36,171 nt of DNA from a virus. The notes beneath the pieces are model-generated. The model was not told the DNA's origin and searched no databases. It was given only the letters and a program-made list of their open reading frames with translations. Positions 1-8,530 of the stretch are shown here, piece by piece; position 1 is the first letter of the stretch; each line of letters begins with the position of its first letter. The stretch spans positions 1 through 36,171 of IMG/VR virus record IMGVR_UViG_3300044971_001528. One strand, written 5' to 3'. The translations under genes were made by a program, and so were the position numbers.

Positions 1-17
1 ATTACACTTTAATTTAA
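1..17 (+). CDS. 3' end of an Ig-like structural protein gene (fragment)
   Basis: Bases 3-17 read Tyr-Thr-Leu-Ile-stop. They align with Phe-Thr-Leu-Val-stop at the end of the gene at 34912-35718, and the next bases (TTCATTC) also match. I infer that these are the last codons of a second, slightly diverged copy of that gene, lying upstream of the capsid gene in both places. Only five codons are present, so the call rests on synteny. Confidence 0.5.
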
Positions 18-48
18 TTCATTCATATAAAAATAAAAAATAATTATA

Positions 49-1038
49 ATGGCTACATACGAAAACGGTCAATTTAATATAAATTTGATTGGCGAACAGG
101 CTCAGGAACTGTTACTTAAACCGATATTTTTTGATGCTGAAGTGTCTGATATTTTCGACACTATGGTAACAATTAACAAAAAGCAAAATATCGGATATGT
201 TGGTTTATTGGAAAATCCTTTGCAGTTGGGAGATGGCTGCGGTTGGACTCCAAAAGGTAATTTTAGCATTTTTGAAAGATGTATCGAAACTGAATTTGTA
301 AAGGCAAACGTTGAACTTTGCTTTGATGAATTTAAAGATACAATCTATAAGCAGTTACTCAAAAAAGGAACTCAGATCGACAACCTTGAAGGTACAATCT
401 TTATGGATTTGTTGATGTTAAGATTACAACAGTCAGTAAGAAAACAGGCTTTACTACTTGCATTTTTTGGCGACAAGGCGAGCGGTAACAACGATGTTAA
501 CATTGTGGATGGAATGTGGAGCGTTTACCTTCCTAACCTCGTTGCTCAAAACTTGGTTCCTTATATCAATTCCAATAGCGGTATTCCATTGGGTGCGGGC
601 GATGGTATCGACTTATTAAACGCAGTTTGGGATAACGCTTCCAACGTTTTAACAGCGGTTCCTGAGGCTGACAAGGTAATGCTTGTTTCTGCTAACGTTT
701 ACAGACAATATTTGAAAGACTTACAAAATAATGGTATTTCTTCAAATATGCACCTTGAGTTATTGATGAACGGTCAGTCCAGATTGACTTACAACGGCAT
801 CGAGGTTAAGCCGATGTACGATTGGCAACAATACGCTTTAGATTATCAAGGAATCAATAATGCAAACTATGTACTTTACACTAAGCGCGACAACATGGTA
901 ATGGGTACTGACATTGCAAGTCCATTGAATCAAGTTTTCAGTTGGTACGATCTACACGATGAAAAATTGAAAGCAAAGTTAAAATTCTACTTAGGATTTA
1001 ACTATAAGCATAACGAATTGATTACGGTTGCATACTAA
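49..1038 (+). CDS. Major capsid protein (HK97-fold candidate)
   Basis: A 329-residue protein that probably forms the phage shell. I recognise the overall style of Bacteroidota-phage capsid proteins: a soluble alpha/beta protein with no signal or membrane segment, ending in a strand-rich C-terminus (YVLYTKRDNMVMGTD, then LKAKLKFYLGFNYKHNEL). Its position supports the call: it follows a ClpP-like protease/scaffold gene and an Ig-like structural gene at the other end of the circle, and precedes the portal. The start is the only good ATG, after an A-rich leader with no Shine-Dalgarno. A partial second copy starts at 35750 and is identical in protein for its first 140 residues, which shows strong purifying selection. 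No database search was possible; a structure prediction would settle the fold. Confidence 0.8.
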   Translation: MATYENGQFNINLIGEQAQELLLKPIFFDAEVSDIFDTMVTINKKQNIGYVGLLENPLQLGDGCGWTPKGNFSIFERCIETEFVKANVELCFDEFKDTIYKQLLKKGTQIDNLEGTIFMDLLMLRLQQSVRKQALLLAFFGDKASGNNDVNIVDGMWSVYLPNLVAQNLVPYINSNSGIPLGAGDGIDLLNAVWDNASNVLTAVPEADKVMLVSANVYRQYLKDLQNNGISSNMHLELLMNGQSRLTYNGIEVKPMYDWQQYALDYQGINNANYVLYTKRDNMVMGTDIASPLNQVFSWYDLHDEKLKAKLKFYLGFNYKHNELITVAY

Positions 1039-1055
1039 TTTAACCTATCTATTAT

Positions 1056-1080
1056 GCCGGTGTCACAACCGGCTATTTTA
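1056..1080 (+). terminator. Hairpin after the capsid gene
   Basis: GCCGGT (1056-1061) pairs with ACCGGC (1068-1073) around a 6-nt loop, followed by TATTTTA. The U-tract is weak, so this may be a partial terminator or an mRNA-stabilising 3' hairpin that lets abundant capsid mRNA accumulate. The same design (GC-rich stem, then TATTTT) recurs at 19079 and 33176. Confidence 0.5.
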
Positions 1081-1105
1081 AATAACAATAATAAAAAATA
1101 AAAAT

Positions 1106-1639
1106 ATGAGTTGCTTAAGCACAGGTTATTCTGTTGATTGTTCGCTCAGTTGCGCCGGCGGTTTATATCGTTTCTGGCTTGCAAGCGTTGGGGATATTGC
1201 ATCTTTGACTTTTGTATCTGGCGAATTAACAGCCATTACAATGACAGGTATTACAAAATTTTATGAGATTATACCATTTCAAGAAACAGGCTCTTTTGTT
1301 GAAACAGGCGAGCGCGTAAACTGTAACACAGTAGTAACGCAGACCATCACAGGCGTTTTTCCTTGCCACAATCAAAGCGTTAAAGAATTGATTGATGAGT
1401 TGAAAAATTGTTGCTGCGGTTTTGTAGTTATTCACGAAGAAAACAACGGGTCGCGTTGGATTTGGGGCGCGCCTCAAAGTTTGACATCTGCAGCCGTTCA
1501 ATTTCCTGCACAATTAACAGCGTTCGAAACTACAACAGGAACGGCTATCAATGACCAAAATCAGGCGACCGTTACATTAGTTTCACGTGGAACATCTTTG
1601 GCCTACCCGGTAGATCCTGCGGTTGTTATACCAGTATAA
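1106..1639 (+). CDS. Putative virion structural protein (head completion or tail tube)
   Basis: A 177-residue protein lying between the capsid and portal genes. It is rich in Thr, Val and Gly and looks mostly beta-stranded, as expected of a virion component. It has an N-terminal Cys cluster (Cys3, Cys12, Cys16) and an internal CCC triplet in NCCCGF near residue 102. The N-terminus (CAGGLYRFWLASVGDI) resembles small structural proteins I associate with Bacteroidota siphoviruses, but I cannot name a family with certainty. Tail tube, head-tail stopper and decoration protein all remain possible. It has its own terminator at 1665-1698. Confidence 0.45.
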   Translation: MSCLSTGYSVDCSLSCAGGLYRFWLASVGDIASLTFVSGELTAITMTGITKFYEIIPFQETGSFVETGERVNCNTVVTQTITGVFPCHNQSVKELIDELKNCCCGFVVIHEENNGSRWIWGAPQSLTSAAVQFPAQLTAFETTTGTAINDQNQATVTLVSRGTSLAYPVDPAVVIPV

Positions 1640-1664
1640 ATTATGATTAAAAAAAGTGTTTTAA

Positions 1665-1698
1665 AGGGGGTTGTATTTAATTATGCAACCCTTTTTTT
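1665..1698 (+). terminator. Rho-independent terminator
   Basis: GGGTTG (1668-1673) pairs with CAACCC (1686-1691); the stem can be extended by G-U pairs, and seven T follow (1692-1698). It ends the capsid/structural transcript before the small gene at 1714 and the portal. Confidence 0.8.
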
Positions 1699-1713
1699 AA
1701 ATAAATATAGATT

Positions 1714-1923
1714 ATGTTTAAAATAAAAGAAAAATTCAAAGGTTGTTTTGTAAGTTGCAATAAATTTGCAGTCAAAATAGACGATGCTACTCAGGAACAG
1801 TTAGAACATTTGTTTCATTTAGGGCATTCAGGTGTTGAGGCTACAAAAAAAGTAAGTAACAAAAAAATAGACAATAAGAATGAGTCGCAGACAACCAATA
1901 CAAAAGATTCAATCAACGAATAA
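1714..1923 (+). CDS. Small hypothetical phage protein
   Basis: 69 residues, mostly hydrophilic. The N-terminal half (FKGCFVSCNKFAVKIDDATQ) could form a small folded unit; the C-terminal 25 residues are Lys/Asn/Ser/Thr-rich and probably disordered. The last 44 bases overlap the portal gene in another frame, so the two are likely translationally coupled. Its position between the capsid/structural block and the portal suggests a head-assembly accessory role. Function unknown. Confidence 0.55.
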   Translation: MFKIKEKFKGCFVSCNKFAVKIDDATQEQLEHLFHLGHSGVEATKKVSNKKIDNKNESQTTNTKDSINE

Positions 1924-3604
1924 ACCCGAAAAGGTTAACGCGTGGACAGGTGTTCAATTAGGAATCACTCCTTTTTTGATTGATGACATTTTTAGGCAAC
2001 CGACAAAGAGATGGTTAGACACAACAACCATTCAATATATACCATTTCAAACGTTCGACCTCTGGCAGTTAGATAGGATTCAGGCTATTACTACAAATAG
2101 TCCAACCACTTCGGCAATAATTCAGCAAAAAGTTAATTATTCTGTCGGAGATGGTTTTTTTGTCGTTCCGTCGGCCACTATGTCGATGTTAACATCATTA
2201 AGACAACAAAAGATTGACAAAAATTCAATTACTTTAGAACAGGAACAACAATTAAACGAATTTTTAACGGTTGTTAATGCGGAAGGCGAGAATATTGAAG
2301 AGTTTACAAGTAAGGTTATCAATGATTTTTGCAGTTTTGGTAATGCTTTTATCGAAATTAGCAAAATAAAAGTTGGTAAAACGTTAAAATACTATATGCG
2401 GTTGTTGCCGATTATGTGGTGTCGACCTAAAAAAGCGGCTGAAAATGAAATGTACCCAACGCACATCGGAATAAGCAGCGAATTTGAGCAGCACTATTGG
2501 ACAACTCCGACTGCGCCTTATGAATTACCATTATATCCGCACTTTGAAAAGATTGACGGCGTAGAAAAAAGCGTCGTTCACCTTAAAAATTATGAGCCGA
2601 CGCTAACTTATTGGGGCGTTCCGGATTGGATCAGCGCAAAAATCTGGGCTGAACTTGAATATAGAATTCCAAAATTTAATCAATCAAAATTTGAAAACGG
2701 TTTTACTCCTTCTGCAATTGTTAGTCTGTTTGGTTCGACAAATCAGGAGGAAGCGGAAACGTTAGTCAGGGCCATGAAGGATTGTTTCACAGGTACCGGA
2801 AATAATTCTAAGATGTTTATTCAGGCTTTGAGAGATGAAACATACAAGGCCGACGTGCAAATATTGGAAAGTAAAAATGACGGCGAGTTCACGAAGTTGC
2901 AGGAAATGAGCCAAACGGCTATAATTAGCGCGCATCGTTGGACTCACTCATTAACCGGATTAAGAACCGCCGGCAGCCTGGGAACAAATCAGCAAATAAG
3001 ATCTGAATTTGATATTGTTTATAATACTGTCATCAGGCCGATTCAAAGATTGTTTTTAACAAAGTTTTTGAATCCGGTTATACAAGATGCCGCCGCGTTT
3101 TTTGGCTACGATTGGTCGAATATGGCGGTTGATATAGCAAAACCAATGCCGGTATCATTCGCGGGCGATTTGGATATAAAAACCGTTCTAACAATGGACG
3201 AACAACGCGCTGAGTTAGGATTCCCGCCGTTGGAAGTTCAACCGGTTGTTATGGCAAAGGTAAAAAATGATGACACCTATTTCAGAAATGAGGAGACCTA
3301 TAATGACTATCCAGAGGCAGCCGTAAATAACGCAAAACGCGCGATTAAGTGGGCGAAGGAAAACGGATGGGGTGATTGCCTCGAAGCAACCGGAAAAGCA
3401 CGCGCAAACCAGTTAGCAAATAAAGAAAAGATTTCGAGAGATACAATCGCACGCATGGCAAGTTTTAAACGCCACCAACAACATAAAAACGTTCCTTATA
3501 ATGAAGGCTGCGGCGGTTTGATGTGGGACGCTTGGGGCGGCGATGAGGGTATAGAATGGGCAATAAGAAAGTTAAAACAAATTGACAATGCAAACACTAA
3601 TTAA
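1880..3604 (+). CDS. Portal protein with C-terminal extra domain
   Basis: 574 residues. Residues about 1-450 look like an HK97/PBSX-type portal, the ring at the capsid vertex through which DNA is packaged. Features include an early TSAIIQQKVNYSVGDG segment, a middle FCSFGNAFIEISK segment, the YWGVPDWISA region and the long helical stem region, then the C-terminal crown leading to PPLEVQPV. Residues about 467-574 form a separate domain (YPEAAVNNAKRAIKW, RDTIARMASFKRHQQHK, CGGLMWDAWGG). I have seen this domain attached to head proteins of other phages, but its function is unknown to me. It overlaps the connector gene start at 3588. The ATG at 1880 sits inside the preceding small gene. Confidence 0.85.
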   Translation: MSRRQPIQKIQSTNKPEKVNAWTGVQLGITPFLIDDIFRQPTKRWLDTTTIQYIPFQTFDLWQLDRIQAITTNSPTTSAIIQQKVNYSVGDGFFVVPSATMSMLTSLRQQKIDKNSITLEQEQQLNEFLTVVNAEGENIEEFTSKVINDFCSFGNAFIEISKIKVGKTLKYYMRLLPIMWCRPKKAAENEMYPTHIGISSEFEQHYWTTPTAPYELPLYPHFEKIDGVEKSVVHLKNYEPTLTYWGVPDWISAKIWAELEYRIPKFNQSKFENGFTPSAIVSLFGSTNQEEAETLVRAMKDCFTGTGNNSKMFIQALRDETYKADVQILESKNDGEFTKLQEMSQTAIISAHRWTHSLTGLRTAGSLGTNQQIRSEFDIVYNTVIRPIQRLFLTKFLNPVIQDAAAFFGYDWSNMAVDIAKPMPVSFAGDLDIKTVLTMDEQRAELGFPPLEVQPVVMAKVKNDDTYFRNEETYNDYPEAAVNNAKRAIKWAKENGWGDCLEATGKARANQLANKEKISRDTIARMASFKRHQQHKNVPYNEGCGGLMWDAWGGDEGIEWAIRKLKQIDNANTN

Positions 3605-4238
3605 GCCTCAGGAGGTCGTAAATACAGGATTATACAGGGCAGCGCCGGTTAATGCACGTTTCGATATAAATTTAATCAGTCCTTATATTTTATCGACTGA
3701 GGAACGGTTTTTAATTCCTGTTTTGGGGCGCGCTTTCTACGATGATTTAGTTTTAGAACAAAATAGCGCGGTTAGTAATTATAATCCAGACGCGGGCGCA
3801 TTGGTTAACAAATTTATTCCTCCTGCACCGGCACCTTACGAAACACTTTGGGTTTCTTATTTGCTTAGATACGCGGCTTATACTGTTTATTATGAGGCCT
3901 TACCCTTTATAACTTTTCAAGTTGCAAGCAAAGGTATTTTTTTAAATGATTCTGAGTTCGCTCAAAATGGCGGCGCTCAGGCTTTTAAGATTATGCAAGA
4001 TAACATGATGCAAAAGATTGACAACCTTAAAGAATATTTAATTAAATTTCTTTGTCAAAATAAGGCCGATTATCCTTTATTTGATGCAAAAAAACATTGT
4101 CCTTGCGACTCAGGTTGTGACGACTGCGGTTGCGGTTCAAATACTTACCTTTGCAATTATTATTCTATTTATGGCGTTTATTGTAACACGTGCCAAAACA
4201 AACGTAATCCTTCAACCAATATAATTTTTTACAGATGA
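3588..4238 (+). CDS. Head-tail connector/adaptor (DUF6712-like)
   Basis: 216 residues from the ATG at 3588; a TTG two codons upstream is a less likely start. The N-terminal part (FDINLISPYILSTEERFLIP followed by LGRAFYDDL) fits the pattern of the DUF6712-type adaptor found beside portals in Bacteroidota phages. It is largely helical. The C-terminal tail is remarkable: between residues about 166 and 206 there are ten Cys (CPCDSGCDDCGCG, then LCNYY, YCNTC), suggesting metal binding or disulfides in the virion. It overlaps the portal end by 17 bases and shares an ATGA overlap with the next gene, so these three genes form one translational unit. Confidence 0.65.
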   Translation: MQTLIKPQEVVNTGLYRAAPVNARFDINLISPYILSTEERFLIPVLGRAFYDDLVLEQNSAVSNYNPDAGALVNKFIPPAPAPYETLWVSYLLRYAAYTVYYEALPFITFQVASKGIFLNDSEFAQNGGAQAFKIMQDNMMQKIDNLKEYLIKFLCQNKADYPLFDAKKHCPCDSGCDDCGCGSNTYLCNYYSIYGVYCNTCQNKRNPSTNIIFYR

Positions 4239-5842
4239 CATTATTTACAATTGTTAAACAGACGACAGGAAATGTCGTAATAAAAGATTCAAGCACAAAT
4301 TTAGTTTTGTTTGTGTTTGTAAATGTTAATGCTTTAGAAGTCAAAAGCGATACTGAAGTGATTGTTAAGTTTGGCTTTAATCAATGGAAAAGTTTAAATA
4401 CTGAACAAGTTAATTTTACACAAATTGACCCGGCTTCCTCGATACCTTTTTCTGGCGATGCTTACGATTTGGCCGACTTGTTATCGACCTCTTTTTTTTT
4501 TGAATTAAGCGGCGGCGGAGGTTCACAGGACTTAGCAAGTGTTTTAAATGTTGGCAATACATCAGGTTCAAACGATATTGCGTTCGATTCTACTTATGGT
4601 CTTTATTTTAATAATACTTCCAGACTAAGAGAGGGAACAATTGATGCAGGTCTTGGAGGCACAAAAGGAATTGCTCAAATATGCGCCGTTGGTTACGAGT
4701 TAAAATGGGAAGCGGGGCGATTGTATGTAATGGATGGAAATGGTGTTTTTATAAGACATTCTTTGTATAATTTTAATGTTACACCAACAGTAAATGATGA
4801 TGATACAAAAGGATATCAGATTGGCTCGCTTTGGACTTTAGATAACGGAGATACTTATTATTGTGCTGATTCAACAACAGGCGCAGCTATTTGGGCAGTA
4901 CAATCGAATGCAGTTCCTACTTTAGACCAAGTTTTAGGATCAGGTAATACAGCTAATAATAAATCAATAATTGATTTGGATTATTTAGATTTTGAAACAA
5001 CACTTGGACATTCTGTTGGTGTTGGTGAATTGGCGTGGAATAATAACGATGGAACGCTCGATTTAGGTTTGCAGGGCGGTTTAAAAAATAAACTTGGTCA
5101 GCAATTAGTAGTTAAGGCACGTAACACAAGCGGTTCTTTAATTAGTAAGGGCAGCGTAGTTAAAGTAGTTGGTGTTGCAGGCGGATTTGTTGGTATAAAC
5201 TTAGCACAAGCAGACAGCGTAGCAAATAGCGATACAACTTTTGGTATTGTTGCCGAAGATATTGCAGATAGTAGCAACGGCTTTGTGGCTATAAACGGAA
5301 TAATTCACGGAGTTAACACAAACGCATTTACTGAAGGTGATATTTTGTATCTTAGTCCAACAACACCGGGTGCAATTACAAATGTTAAACCTGCATCACC
5401 TAATTATATCGTTGTAATCGGATATTGCGCAAAGAAAAGCGCAGTAGATGGACACATCTTGCTACACGTTCAAAAAGATACAAGACAAGCTGTCGAAATA
5501 CAAGCGGCAGCGAGTGATGAAACGACCGCACTAACAACAGGCGCGGCAAAGGTTACATTTAGAATGCCTCACGCTATGACATTAACTTCGGTTCGTGCAT
5601 CGCTTACAACGGCACAAGCATCGGGTTCTATATTTACGGTTGACATAAATCAAAGCGGTAGTTCTGTACTCGGCACTAAATTGACCATTGACAATACAGA
5701 AAAAACATCTGTTACGGCCGCAACTTCTGCAACAATAACAACAAGCGCGCTAACTGACGATGCCGAAATTACAATAGATATTGATCAGGTCGGAAATGGC
5801 ACGGCAACAGGTTTAAAAATTACTTTAATCGGAACAAGATGA
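4235..5842 (+). CDS. Tail fibre / virion surface protein
   Basis: 535 residues, rich in Gly, Thr, Ser and Asn. A central unit at about residues 263-411 (GELAWNNNDGTLDLGLQGG, later FGIVAEDIADSSNGFVAING) is a module I recognise from fibre-type proteins of many phages, and the repeated short-strand pattern suggests a trimeric beta structure. The last about 110 residues (SDETTALTTGAAKVTFRMP to LKITLIGTR) are another widely shared phage structural module. Host-surface binding is the likely role. The gene starts at the ATGA overlap with the connector and ends in an ATGA overlap with the next gene. A run of ten T (4492-4501) encodes Phe-Phe-Phe. Confidence 0.7.
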   Translation: MTLFTIVKQTTGNVVIKDSSTNLVLFVFVNVNALEVKSDTEVIVKFGFNQWKSLNTEQVNFTQIDPASSIPFSGDAYDLADLLSTSFFFELSGGGGSQDLASVLNVGNTSGSNDIAFDSTYGLYFNNTSRLREGTIDAGLGGTKGIAQICAVGYELKWEAGRLYVMDGNGVFIRHSLYNFNVTPTVNDDDTKGYQIGSLWTLDNGDTYYCADSTTGAAIWAVQSNAVPTLDQVLGSGNTANNKSIIDLDYLDFETTLGHSVGVGELAWNNNDGTLDLGLQGGLKNKLGQQLVVKARNTSGSLISKGSVVKVVGVAGGFVGINLAQADSVANSDTTFGIVAEDIADSSNGFVAINGIIHGVNTNAFTEGDILYLSPTTPGAITNVKPASPNYIVVIGYCAKKSAVDGHILLHVQKDTRQAVEIQAAASDETTALTTGAAKVTFRMPHAMTLTSVRASLTTAQASGSIFTVDINQSGSSVLGTKLTIDNTEKTSVTAATSATITTSALTDDAEITIDIDQVGNGTATGLKITLIGTR

Positions 5843-6636
5843 TAATAAATCCATACGTTTATGCTGGTTTAGACCCTGACGCGCTCGCGTTTTTGACTGC
5901 GACAGGAATAACTGACGCGACAATTACCGGCGCAATAAATACCTTAGTATTAGATTTAAAAGGTTTCAACCTATGGTCTAAATTTTACGCGATTTATCCT
6001 TTTGTAGGTGGTACTTCTGTGACGCACAAATACAATTTAAAAAACCCTTTAGACACAGACGCGGCGTATAGGTTAGCATTTAACGGAGGTTTTACCCATA
6101 GCAGTACAGGCTTATTAGGTAATGGCGTAAACAGTTACGCAGACACAAAATTTCCAATGAATGGATTGCCTCAGGATAATTCGCATCTATCTATTTATTG
6201 CCGTACAAATACGACCGCAAATATTATAGATTATGGCGTTCAATTTACTTCAATTTCTTATAGTAGTTTTATTTCTTGTAAGCTATCAGGAAATTTTAAC
6301 AGTAGATTAAATACAAACGGATTCACAGACGGTTTAACGGCAAACGCAGATTCAAGAGGTCAGTTTATAAGTTCACGTTCAGACGCCATTAAGATAACAA
6401 CCAGAAAAAATAATAATACTGCGACAAATTTCACGCAGGCGTCCACTACGGCAGGCGCAAATGTGCTACCTATTTTTTTAGGCAACTTAAATTTTAATGG
6501 CACGCCTTTGGGCGGTTATTATTCAAATAGGGAATATGCTTTTGCCACTATTGGAACGGCATTTAATACAACTGAAAGCGGCGATTTATATACCGCTATA
6601 CAGACATTTCAAACCACTTTAGGAAGGCAAGTTTAA
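5839..6636 (+). CDS. LamG/concanavalin-like fibre or adhesin protein
   Basis: 265 residues. It starts with a short helical segment (DPDALAFLTATGI, then NTLVLDLKGFNLWSKF), followed by what looks like a beta-sandwich domain: YPFVGGTSVTHKYNLKNP, GLLGNGVNSYADTKF, then NREYAFATIGTAFN and a final helix ending TLGRQV. This pattern is common in receptor-binding or carbohydrate-binding proteins of Bacteroidota phages. It is translationally coupled (ATGA) to the fibre upstream and shares one base with the endolysin downstream. No enzyme motif is visible. Confidence 0.6.
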   Translation: MIINPYVYAGLDPDALAFLTATGITDATITGAINTLVLDLKGFNLWSKFYAIYPFVGGTSVTHKYNLKNPLDTDAAYRLAFNGGFTHSSTGLLGNGVNSYADTKFPMNGLPQDNSHLSIYCRTNTTANIIDYGVQFTSISYSSFISCKLSGNFNSRLNTNGFTDGLTANADSRGQFISSRSDAIKITTRKNNNTATNFTQASTTAGANVLPIFLGNLNFNGTPLGGYYSNREYAFATIGTAFNTTESGDLYTAIQTFQTTLGRQV

Positions 6637-7262
6637 TGAAACATTTTCAACAGATATTAAAAGATAGGGGATATTATTCCGGTGCGATTGACGGTATTAT
6701 CGGCTCATTAACGTTGACCGGCGCAAAACGTTTTGTAAATGACGAACTATTCAAACGTGATTGGAAACAACCGCAAACAGAATTAGTCTGGCTTAGGTTA
6801 AATAAAACTTTTGATAATAAATTTAGCGATATTTGTCTACGTTTCAACAATGGAATTGTAGATCTTATTTTGCCATGTTCAACCAGACCGGGTAATTATT
6901 GGATATATAACCCAACAACGACCGGAGGCATTACAGGAACGGCCATAGCGTGCGAACAACAAGTCATAAATAGTCATACTTTTATAACTTCCGCAAATTG
7001 GAAATCACTTTGGCTCGGCGCTCCTTACTTTATGCAGACCGGCGCGGTTGGAATTTATCGAGATGGTAACAAAGATGTTAACATTGACAAAAACATAAAG
7101 ACAAATGGTTTTTATGGCATAAACTTTCACAGGGGCGGCATAGGTTCAGCGGTCGATAATTGGTCGGCTGGTTGTATGGTGGTGCCAGATAATCGTTGGT
7201 TCGAGGCTATCAAAGTTTTTAAACATAATCAAATAACAAATTTTACTTTATTGGAAATATGA
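6636..7262 (+). CDS. Endolysin: peptidoglycan-binding plus L,D-transpeptidase-like domain
   Basis: 208 residues. Residues 1-40 (FQQILKDRGYYSGAIDG, LTLTGAKRF) form a PG_binding_1-type peptidoglycan-binding helix bundle. The C-terminal domain carries FHRGG (His165) and NWSAGC (Ser177, Cys180), the His...Ser-x-Gly-Cys arrangement of the L,D-transpeptidase (YkuD-like) catalytic site. In phages such domains are thought to cut the stem peptide or cross-link. There is no signal peptide, so export would depend on a holin, and a holin-like gene follows at 7471. An alternative is a structural protein with a wall-degrading tip domain. Confidence 0.7.
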   Translation: MKHFQQILKDRGYYSGAIDGIIGSLTLTGAKRFVNDELFKRDWKQPQTELVWLRLNKTFDNKFSDICLRFNNGIVDLILPCSTRPGNYWIYNPTTTGGITGTAIACEQQVINSHTFITSANWKSLWLGAPYFMQTGAVGIYRDGNKDVNIDKNIKTNGFYGINFHRGGIGSAVDNWSAGCMVVPDNRWFEAIKVFKHNQITNFTLLEI

Positions 7263-7471
7263 TCTACGTTGGACTATTAACGCCGGAACAGGCAGAGGAA
7301 ATAAACGGCAAGGAATACGCGCCGGATTCATTTTATAATGTCATTACAGATTTCAACGAAAATTTCGTCATAAGTACGGAAGAAATTGACAATACGACAA
7401 ATCCTCTTTATCTTTGGGTCAAAAATTTACCTTTGATTGAATACATTCCTAAACAATTAGATTTTCAGTAA
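7259..7471 (+). CDS. Small hypothetical protein in lysis cluster
   Basis: 70 residues, acidic, no signal or membrane segment (MIYVGLLTPEQAEEINGKEY at the start; NPLYLWVKNLPLIEYIPKQL near the end). It overlaps the endolysin by four bases (ATGA) and shares the base of TAATG with the holin-like gene, so it is made together with lysis proteins. I do not recognise a family. Regulation of lysis timing is one possibility, based on position only. Confidence 0.6.
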   Translation: MIYVGLLTPEQAEEINGKEYAPDSFYNVITDFNENFVISTEEIDNTTNPLYLWVKNLPLIEYIPKQLDFQ

Positions 7472-7800
7472 TGGATAATAACACAATTATAGATTTAACG
7501 GCGGCCACAGGTTTGTTTCTTTTTACCGGAGCAGAAGTTGGTTTAGATTCTACACTTTTCGAAATTATATCTAAGTTTGGCGTGGTTGCGGTTTTATGGT
7601 TCTGGCTTAGAGATATGAAAATCCAAATGAAAGATCAGCTTACAACCTTTAGCACAGAAACGGAAAAACTAAGAATTGAACATCAAAGTAACTTGAAAGA
7701 TATTAGCGACATTCACAAAGACTTTCGCGACCGTATGGAAAAACAAATAACGGTAAAGGATGAACAGATAAAAACCCTTCAGGACAAACTCAAAGATTGA
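7471..7800 (+). CDS. Holin-like membrane protein with coiled coil
   Basis: 109 residues. One hydrophobic segment (FEIISKFGVVAVLWFWL, residues about 28-46) is followed by a long charged, probably coiled-coil tail rich in Lys and Glu (MKIQMKDQLTTF, LRIEHQSNLKDISDIHKDF, IKTLQDKLKD). One membrane span plus a charged tail is the architecture of BhlA/UviB-type holins. It is the last gene of the structural/lysis operon, immediately before a strong terminator. Length and context fit, but a spanin-like or anchoring role is not excluded. Confidence 0.6.
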   Translation: MDNNTIIDLTAATGLFLFTGAEVGLDSTLFEIISKFGVVAVLWFWLRDMKIQMKDQLTTFSTETEKLRIEHQSNLKDISDIHKDFRDRMEKQITVKDEQIKTLQDKLKD

Positions 7801-7826
7801 TTTTATTGACTATTTTTAGGGAATTG

Positions 7827-7859
7827 ATAGGCAGCTTTAACCGGTTGCCTATTTTTTTT
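7827..7859 (+). terminator. Rho-independent terminator after lysis cluster
   Basis: ATAGGCA (7827-7833) pairs with TGCCTAT (7846-7852), followed by eight T. It closes the late structural/lysis transcript just upstream of the operator-bearing promoter of the early region. Confidence 0.88.
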
Positions 7860-7889
7860 GTAAAAAAGTGAAAATATTTTTATAAAATG

Positions 7890-7927
7890 TTTGTAATTAT
7901 CAAAAGTTGTTATATCTTTGTAACAAC
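7890..7927 (+). promoter_or_regulatory. Promoter P1 with inverted-repeat operator
   Basis: TTTG at 7890-7893, a 19-nt spacer, then TATCTTTG at 7913-7920 match the Bacteroidota -33/-7 consensus exactly. GTTGTTA (7906-7912) and TAACAAC (7921-7927) form a perfect 7-bp inverted repeat whose 8-nt centre is the -7 box itself, so a bound protein would block promoter opening. The same element occurs at 12331, 18714 and 32828. It should drive the early operon from 7951. Confidence 0.82.
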
Positions 7928-7950
7928 AAATTAAATAACAATTAAAAATT

Positions 7951-8178
7951 ATGACAATCATGACAACATTAGACGCAATCAAATTCGCAGCACAAATCAA
8001 AGTTGGTTCAAGAATCAGAGGTGGTAAGCAAGTAATGATAGTTACTGAAATTACTCCTAAATACATCAAAGGTTATTCAGAATATGCAAAATTAAAATAC
8101 AATACAGAATCTGAAATGATACTTGAGTATAGTAAATTATTAAACCACCACTACAATACAAGTTTTGAACTTTTATAA
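7951..8178 (+). CDS. Small hypothetical early protein
   Basis: 75 residues, slightly basic. The first gene after promoter P1 and therefore probably expressed immediately after infection. The Met at 7960 (MTTLDAIKFAAQ) is an alternative start; the double start ATGACAATCATG resembles the starts of the P3 and P4 genes. The middle (VGSRIRGGKQVMIVTEITP) looks like a small beta domain. No family recognised; early genes of this size often interfere with host functions, but nothing in the sequence proves that here. Confidence 0.6.
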   Translation: MTIMTTLDAIKFAAQIKVGSRIRGGKQVMIVTEITPKYIKGYSEYAKLKYNTESEMILEYSKLLNHHYNTSFELL

Positions 8179-8234
8179 AACAAACGGGGCGCAGCATCCG
8201 AACAACTGCAAATATTAAATAACAATTAAAAATT

Positions 8235-8519
8235 ATGACAATGAAAACAAATTATGTTTGGATTAGACGCAATCACGCACCATGTGATATCTTCGAAGAA
8301 AGTACACACAAAAGAAATGAAAGAATCAAAAATTATAATGATTGGTTTTTAGCCATTCAATTGGACGAAAACTTTTATCAGTCATTTAGTGGAAATCAGT
8401 TCTGGGTTCAAAAAATTGAGGTTAGTCCGGAGCAGGTTACAAGGCCTTACAACAATGACGAACTCGAAATGCTTTACGAACAGGAAGACGAACTTAAAAA
8501 GATTTTTTCAATACTTTAA
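8235..8519 (+). CDS. Small hypothetical protein
   Basis: 94 residues, polar, with Trp/Tyr-rich N-terminal half (NYVWIRRNHAPCDIFEE) and an acidic C-terminal helix (DELEMLYEQEDELKKIF). It lies in the P1 operon, 56 bases after the previous gene and 11 before the ERF recombinase. The start ATGACAATGAAA is preceded by the same ACAATTAAAAATT leader as the 7951 gene, so the two leaders are a short repeat (7939-7950 and 8223-8234). Function unknown. Confidence 0.6.
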   Translation: MTMKTNYVWIRRNHAPCDIFEESTHKRNERIKNYNDWFLAIQLDENFYQSFSGNQFWVQKIEVSPEQVTRPYNNDELEMLYEQEDELKKIFSIL

Positions 8520-8530
8520 AAAATAAAACT

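Noticed and set aside
4490-4501. Second frameshift site at the ten-T run in the fibre gene
   Set aside because: A -1 shift meets TGA at once and the zero frame continues with good protein sequence, so the run simply encodes Phe-Phe-Phe.
7803-8069. Minus-strand 88-residue ORF over promoter P1
   Set aside because: It covers the terminator, the promoter and the start of a + strand gene; no start context or domain.
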